Source of the DNA: JAGMES01 sp023128035 | Lineage (GTDB): Bacteria; Bacillota; Halanaerobiia; DY22613 | NCBI GenBank assembly: GCA_030627905.1 | Contig: DAOVRZ010000019.1 | Coordinates: 1 to 64,000, forward strand | DNA: 64,000 nucleotides | Direction of reading: 5' to 3' | Shown: one piece after another, positions 59,885 to 64,000 of the stretch | Numbering within the stretch: position 1 is the first letter of the stretch | Layout of the letters: each line of letters begins with the position of its first letter | Position numbers and translations under genes: made by a program | Notes under the pieces: generated by a model | Seen by the model: only the letters and a program-made list of their open reading frames with translations | The model's database searches: none | Told to the model about the DNA's origin: nothing

Positions 59885-61096
59885 TTATTCGGCAGGCGAA
59901 ATATTTTCAATTTCACATCTATCAATGATCTTAAAACTTTCATCCAAACTCACAAAGTCATCCGCTTCCTCGTGAGTCTGTACAATCTCAACATAAAGCT
60001 TATCTTCTGTCACTCGTACTAGAGTATATTGGAGAATAGCATCTTCAATAGCAACACTATCTTCTAATCTTGGCTCATACTCATAAGTATAATCAAACGG
60101 TGCTCCACCTCCGCCTGAAGTGATATAGTTTCTTCCACCACTTAAAACCCGTTCATAGATATGATTATGACCATTTATAACTAGATCAACACCATATTTG
60201 TCCAAAATTGGAATCCACTCTTCCTGAAGACGTGGATAACGACTCCTCCCATGAGAAGAATATATTGGATGATGAAAAACTGCAATAATCCATTTTGCAT
60301 CTTTATGTGATTCTAAATCTTTAATCATCCATTCTGCTTGAAGTTCCACAGCATTAGGTACATTCATATTCGTATATTTATCCATAATGTTACTATCTAA
60401 AACTATAAAATGAACACCTGCATAATCAAAAGAATACCATTCACTATTTCGCTGTCCTCCACCTGTTAAAGGTAATGCTAAACCATCATAATAAAGTTCA
60501 GAATTATATTCATGGTTACCTATCGCAGAATAATACGGAATAGAGGCACTCAATTTCTCAATAGCATCAGAAAATTCTAGCCATTCATCTTCTTCCATAC
60601 CATTTGATACCAAATCCCCCACATGAATTAAAAACCGTGGATTTGTTTCATCCAAAGCCATCTTATCTGCTAATAGTTTATGCTTATCCTGATGTGATCT
60701 AGTATCACCATAAGCCATAAAAGTAAACTCAATCGGTTCATCTGACGCCGTAAAAAATGAGTACACTTCAGTAACAGGCATCTTGTTTATCACAACTTGA
60801 TAAACATATTCGGTATTAGATTTCAAAGCATCTAAAGGAATTCTAAATAATGTTCCATGAAATACTTTACTTTTAAAACCCCATCCTTTTCCCGCATCAA
60901 AATCGTCTTTAATTGCATACTGAATATATGTATCTACTTCACCATCTGTTTTAAAAACAACTTCAATTCCATTAGAAGTTACATTCCCAATACGCGGAGC
61001 CCATAAAAAGCTCGAATCTGCACTAACTAAAGTAAAGCCAAAGACGAATAAAATAAGACTTGTTAAAGTTAGTGTAAGAAAAAAATTACGTTTCAA
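59885..61096 (-). CDS. Secreted metallophosphoesterase, purple acid phosphatase-like
   Basis: A 403-aa exported phosphatase. A signal peptide (about 1-26, ending LVSA) is followed by a fibronectin-like N-domain (30-115) and a calcineurin-type catalytic domain. Metal-binding motifs in order are AYGDTRSH near 128, HVGDLVSNG near 158, GNHEYNSELY near 195, FHHPIYSSHG near 278 and NGHNHIYER near 312. Such enzymes hydrolyse phosphate esters outside the cell. It has its own leader and is monocistronic. Confidence 0.85.
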   Translation of the reverse strand: MKRNFFLTLTLTSLILFVFGFTLVSADSSFLWAPRIGNVTSNGIEVVFKTDGEVDTYIQYAIKDDFDAGKGWGFKSKVFHGTLFRIPLDALKSNTEYVYQVVINKMPVTEVYSFFTASDEPIEFTFMAYGDTRSHQDKHKLLADKMALDETNPRFLIHVGDLVSNGMEEDEWLEFSDAIEKLSASIPYYSAIGNHEYNSELYYDGLALPLTGGGQRNSEWYSFDYAGVHFIVLDSNIMDKYTNMNVPNAVELQAEWMIKDLESHKDAKWIIAVFHHPIYSSHGRSRYPRLQEEWIPILDKYGVDLVINGHNHIYERVLSGGRNYITSGGGGAPFDYTYEYEPRLEDSVAIEDAILQYTLVRVTEDKLYVEIVQTHEEADDFVSLDESFKIIDRCEIENISPAE

Positions 61097-61180
61097 AATA
61101 TACCACCCTTTCTAGATAATTATTAACTTGTGTAAATAATCTATTCGCTATACTTATGAGTTTTCCTTTTTGTATTTTAC

Positions 61181-61210
61181 AAAAAAAAAGAAAGGTCAAA
61201 AAAACCTTTC
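61181..61210 (-). terminator. Intrinsic terminator after the broken radical SAM gene
   Basis: GAAAGGT / ACCTTTC around seven bases, then nine T on the minus strand. Confidence 0.8.
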
Positions 61211-61241
61211 AGAAATAATTAATATTCTCCTTTAACTTTTC

Positions 61242-61565
61242 TTAACCCAACCAATTTTCTGGAAGAACCAAATGTCGAATTAATAAGCCTTTATAAGCGA
61301 TATTTTTTTTATCTGTTTTGAGATCATCATCTGAAAATTTGATATCTGGCATATAGATATCTATAATACCATCCAAGAATTTCAAAGTATCTGTAAAATC
61401 ATATCCATTAGTGTTATATATAATAGGGATCTTTAATCCTTTTAAGCGATTCACCTGACATTGATGTGGACAGATTACACAATTAGAAAGCATTTTTTTA
61501 AAAATATTAACTCTTCTTTCTAATTCACCATTTTCTAATAGATTTAAATACCCTAACTTATACAT
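61242..61565 (-). pseudogene. Radical SAM gene remnant (PflA-like, COG1313 type) lacking its cluster motif
   Basis: The 107-aa frame begins like the family, YLNLLENGELERRVNIFKKM and CVICPHQCQVNRLKG, then jumps to IPIIYNTNGYDFTDTLKFLD and IDIYMPDIKFSDDDL, ending GLLIRHLVLPENWLG. In intact proteins the radical SAM CxxxCxxC segment lies between the first and second blocks, and more than 60 residues follow the last block. Both are gone, so the gene cannot make a radical enzyme. The start is at ATG 61565. Confidence 0.75.
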
Positions 61566-61688
61566 AATATCATTCCTTTAAGCGAAATCGTAATAACTAT
61601 AATTATACTTGCCAATATGTAAGATGTTTATCCTATTATTTTCTTTCAAATACTAAGTATCAAATAACCCAATACCCTTCGATGATAT

Positions 61689-62915
61689 TTATAAGTTCAT
61701 AATTGTTTGTATAAATATATCAACTAAATTTGGATCAAACTGAGTTCCTTTATTAAATCTCAACTGTTTAATTGCCTCGTCGTTAGTTAAAGCCTTGCGA
61801 TAAGGACGATCTGATATCATCGCATGATAGGCATCAGCGATACATATTATTCTAGCGTGTAAAGGAATTGATGTATCTGATAATCTATCAGGATATCCTT
61901 TTCCATCCCATCTTTCATGATGATTCCGAATACATGATACAACAGTAGAATTAGTTATGACATGCCGTACAATATTATTTCCTAATTTTGTATGTTCTTT
62001 AATAATGTTATATTCTTTACGTGAAAGTTTTCTAGGTTTATTAATGATATCATCTGGAATACCTATCTTTCCACAATCATGCAACAATGCACCTATTCTT
62101 ACCATAGCTGTATCCTGTTTTGAAAGATGGAGCTTATCCGCAAGCAAAACTGCATATTTTGTAACTGATTCTGAATGTTTTCCAGTATAAGAATCTTTAG
62201 CATCAATAGCTTCCACTAATGAATATGCAGAATCCAGCAACATTTCTTGCTTAAAATAATTAAACGATTTTTTATCCAAATACTCGCTTATATCTGAAAA
62301 GTAAATATGACACTGTTTTCTACCTTTCTGCTTTGAATAGTACATAGCTTTATCTGCCTTTGCAATTACTGTTTTTATATCTGTTCCATTTTCTGGATAA
62401 GATGCCAGACCTATACTCACTGTAATTGGCAATTCTTTAACATATTTTTTTAATACTTCTGAATTGCTAATTTTTTCACGAATATCTTCTGCTATCTTAA
62501 AGGATTTCTTTAAATTTATATTAGGTAAAACAATAACAAACTCTTCTCCTCCATATCTAAAACCTGCCCCAATATGGGATATACTTTCTTTTATAATTTT
62601 CGCTATTCCCTGTAAAATAATATCTCCTACAACATGCCCCTTAACATCATTGATAACTTTAAACTTATCAATATCACAAAACAAAATTGTCATACCAATA
62701 TCTTTATGAGAAATTAATCTTCCACAATATTCATAAAAATACCTATGATTATATAAAGTTGTAAGACTATCAGTATATGATATTGTTTTTAAATTCTTAT
62801 TCTCTTCCTTTTGCATAAAGAGATTATCAACCATTTCATTAAAAGCAGATGTTAATGTCAATATCTCATTTGGCCCTCTAACATATATATGTTTTAAATT
62901 ATTATTCTCTCTCAT
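61689..62915 (-). CDS. GGDEF-HD-GYP domain protein with lost N-terminal sensor
   Basis: A 408-aa cytoplasmic protein. A HAMP tail (about 1-35, FNEMVDNLFMQKEEN) precedes a diguanylate cyclase domain (about 45-205, RYGGEEFVIVLPN, active GGEEF variant) and an HD-GYP phosphodiesterase domain (about 225-405, ALLHDCGKIGIPDDI, NHHERWDGKGYPDRL). It could both make and break c-di-GMP. It once had a membrane sensor: a membrane helix in another frame lies immediately upstream. The ATG at 62915 has no strong ribosome site, so expression is doubtful. Confidence 0.7.
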   Translation of the reverse strand: MRENNNLKHIYVRGPNEILTLTSAFNEMVDNLFMQKEENKNLKTISYTDSLTTLYNHRYFYEYCGRLISHKDIGMTILFCDIDKFKVINDVKGHVVGDIILQGIAKIIKESISHIGAGFRYGGEEFVIVLPNINLKKSFKIAEDIREKISNSEVLKKYVKELPITVSIGLASYPENGTDIKTVIAKADKAMYYSKQKGRKQCHIYFSDISEYLDKKSFNYFKQEMLLDSAYSLVEAIDAKDSYTGKHSESVTKYAVLLADKLHLSKQDTAMVRIGALLHDCGKIGIPDDIINKPRKLSRKEYNIIKEHTKLGNNIVRHVITNSTVVSCIRNHHERWDGKGYPDRLSDTSIPLHARIICIADAYHAMISDRPYRKALTNDEAIKQLRFNKGTQFDPNLVDIFIQTIMNL

Positions 62916-63097
62916 GTTTCGTAATTGTTTTTCAAGATTTTCAATAGGAGTAACAATTTTTGTCTTTAATAGATGCTTAGTATAATTATTATTACTAAAG
63001 CTAGAAACAAAATAAAATAAATATTCTTAAATATCGAATTTTGAAAACATATTGTCTCTTCCAAAAATAATTTTTTAATTAAATAATTCCATTTGTA
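62916..63097 (-). pseudogene. Frameshifted 5' remnant of the GGDEF gene (membrane helix and HAMP start)
   Basis: An open frame without a start codon reads FKNIYFILFLALVIIIILSI then stops at TAA 62966; the next frame reads HLLKTKIVTPIENLEKQLRN into the GGDEF gene. One base change at CTATTAAAG would rejoin helix and HAMP domain. Upstream sensor coding is gone. Confidence 0.65.
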
Positions 63098-63189
63098 TAA
63101 TTATATATTCTATACGATATACTATTTTCCTTCATTTACATTTATTATCATCATTGATTTGCTTTCGTAATTAGTGCCAAATAAAAAAA

Positions 63190-63233
63190 GATGGCAAAAC
63201 AAGTTAGGACATTACCTAATTGTTTTTGCCATC
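63190..63233. terminator. Terminator of rnhA
   Basis: GATGGCAAAAAC..TTAGGT pairs with ACCTAA..GTTTTTGCCATC-type sequence around TCC; T/A-rich on both sides. It ends rnhA on the minus strand. Confidence 0.8.
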
Positions 63234-63237
63234 CTTT

Positions 63238-63723
63238 TTACTTTATAGAATTTTCATACCCTTTATCTATAGGCCGATTATCTTGTTTTGATGCAGCAAC
63301 AGCCATCTCATCACACCGTTCATTCTCAGGATGTCCTGCATGACCTTTCACCCATTTAAATTCTACTTCATGTTTTTCACATAAATCTAACATTCTTTCC
63401 CAGAGGTCTATATTTGATGCCCAGTCCTTTTTATTTCGTTTCCATCCGTTCCTCTGCCATTTTTCAACCCAACCTAATGTCATTGCATCCACCACATATT
63501 TTGAATCAGAATAAACCGTAACTTTACATTTTTCTTTTAAATTTTTCAATCCACGAAGTACTGCTATAATTTCCATTCGATTATTAGTGGTTTTCTGATA
63601 TCCACCAGAAACCTCCTTGCGATGCTGATTAAAGACCAAAATAGTTCCATATCCTCCCGGGCCAGGATTCCCCGAACAAGCCCCATCTGTATAAAGCTGA
63701 ACATACTTTAATTGTTTCGGCAT
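63238..63723 (-). CDS. rnhA: Ribonuclease HI
   Basis: A 161-aa RNase HI. The four acidic residues are in LYTDGACSGNPGPGGYG near 11, NNRMEIIAVLRGL near 47, YSDSKYVVDAM near 70 and NERCDEMAVAAS near 134; the basic handle WVEKWQRNGWKRNKKDW is present. It degrades RNA in RNA-DNA hybrids. The start overlaps the preceding small gene by 16 bases and has AGGAGG six bases upstream, so the two are coupled. Confidence 0.95.
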   Translation of the reverse strand: MPKQLKYVQLYTDGACSGNPGPGGYGTILVFNQHRKEVSGGYQKTTNNRMEIIAVLRGLKNLKEKCKVTVYSDSKYVVDAMTLGWVEKWQRNGWKRNKKDWASNIDLWERMLDLCEKHEVEFKWVKGHAGHPENERCDEMAVAASKQDNRPIDKGYENSIK

Positions 63724-63896
63724 ATTTTTCCTCCTATATCTTCTTCTAACTTATTATCTCCATGAATTTGCAAAGAATCTGGTTGAGAATCAAGCTTTTC
63801 AAAATAGTATTTTGCCTCATCTATTGTTTTCTTTATATATTTTTCTTCTTCTTCTAACCTAGCCAGCATAGCCTTAATTTGTAAACCTTTTTGCAT
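63708..63896 (-). CDS. Small helical hypothetical protein
   Basis: A 62-aa protein I do not recognise, with a charged coiled-coil-like helix (EEEEKYIKKTIDEAKYYFEK). GGGAGGT lies eight bases before the ATG. It overlaps the preceding gene by 23 bases and rnhA by 16, so all three form one tightly coupled operon. Overlap on both sides and a good ribosome site argue it is real. Confidence 0.55.
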   Translation of the reverse strand: MQKGLQIKAMLARLEEEEKYIKKTIDEAKYYFEKLDSQPDSLQIHGDNKLEEDIGGKICRNN

Positions 63897-64000
63897 TTGG
63901 GCTAACCTCCCTTCCCCATTTCATAACATACTCTCGAAAGCTTTCAGTACAATCTTCCAAAGGGACAAGATCAACATGAAATGAAGTTTGTGTTTCAAGT
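63874..64000 (-). CDS. C-terminal part of an unidentified protein (cut by window edge)
   Basis: The last 41 codons of a gene entering from the right edge read LETQTSFHVDLVPLEDCTES, then FREYVMKWGREVSPNAK, ending at TAA 63874. It is the upstream member of the overlapping group with the small helical protein and rnhA. Too little remains to name it. Confidence 0.55.
   Translation of the reverse strand, partial: LETQTSFHVDLVPLEDCTESFREYVMKWGREVSPNAKRFTN

Overview
The window is an AT-rich piece of an anaerobic, endospore-forming member of the Firmicutes (Bacillota). Evidence for this is strong Shine-Dalgarno sites, T-box leaders before alaS and leuS, an uninterrupted sigK, a SleB-type cortex hydrolase, an AbrB-like regulator, and the order mltG-trmR-trhP and ireB/ruvX/yrzB. 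A heptose-bisphosphatase-like gene would fit a Halanaerobiales-type diderm, but that is only inference. Nearly all genes lie on the minus strand.

Layout. 1-6.5 kb: a secreted-protein fragment, tmk, a DUF2225 protein, decayed EamA and threonine aldolase remnants, a Crp/Fnr regulator, fur with its own Fur box, a hydrogenase-protease-like gene, an SPFH/NfeD pair and an AbrB-type regulator. 6.5-24.6 kb: the centrepiece, a collinear minus-strand purine catabolism cluster. It runs from a C74 (guanine-class) purine riboswitch at 24361-24536 through a threonine-synthase-like enzyme, an XRE-cupin regulator, ygeY, ygeW, glyA, 8-oxoguanine deaminase, ssnA, a four-ORF xanthine dehydrogenase, a PreA-like protein and adenine deaminase to an NCS2 purine permease. 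The set resembles the ygeW/ygeY/ssnA clusters tied to anaerobic urate and purine breakdown. The leader fold looks like an ON switch. 24.6-36 kb: a proteasome-like Ntn hydrolase, a zinc-ribbon protein with a structured leader, gmhB, a YghO-like protein, a polyamine-type binding protein paired with a chemoreceptor, an HD phosphohydrolase, an AIM24-like protein, a frameshifted lipoprotein and sleB. 36-50 kb: a palindrome-rich stretch of unknown function, yqeG, sigK, the trhP/trmR/mltG tRNA-modification and cell-wall group, yrzB/ruvX, membrane proteins, ireB, and an acyltransferase with a C-terminal extension. 50-64 kb: alaS and leuS with T-boxes, an AI-2E exporter-like protein, small membrane proteins, a GNAT, a phosphatase, a broken radical SAM gene, a GGDEF/HD-GYP protein with a broken sensor region, rnhA, and a partial gene at the right edge.

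Two families of dispersed palindromic elements run through the window: P1 with TTAACAAC ends (six copies) and P2 with CACAAAAAGTA arms (three copies). Some lie in untranslated leaders, and one supplies a gene's stop codon. Several genes are decayed by internal deletions or frameshifts. No tRNA, rRNA, CRISPR array or intact transposase was seen.
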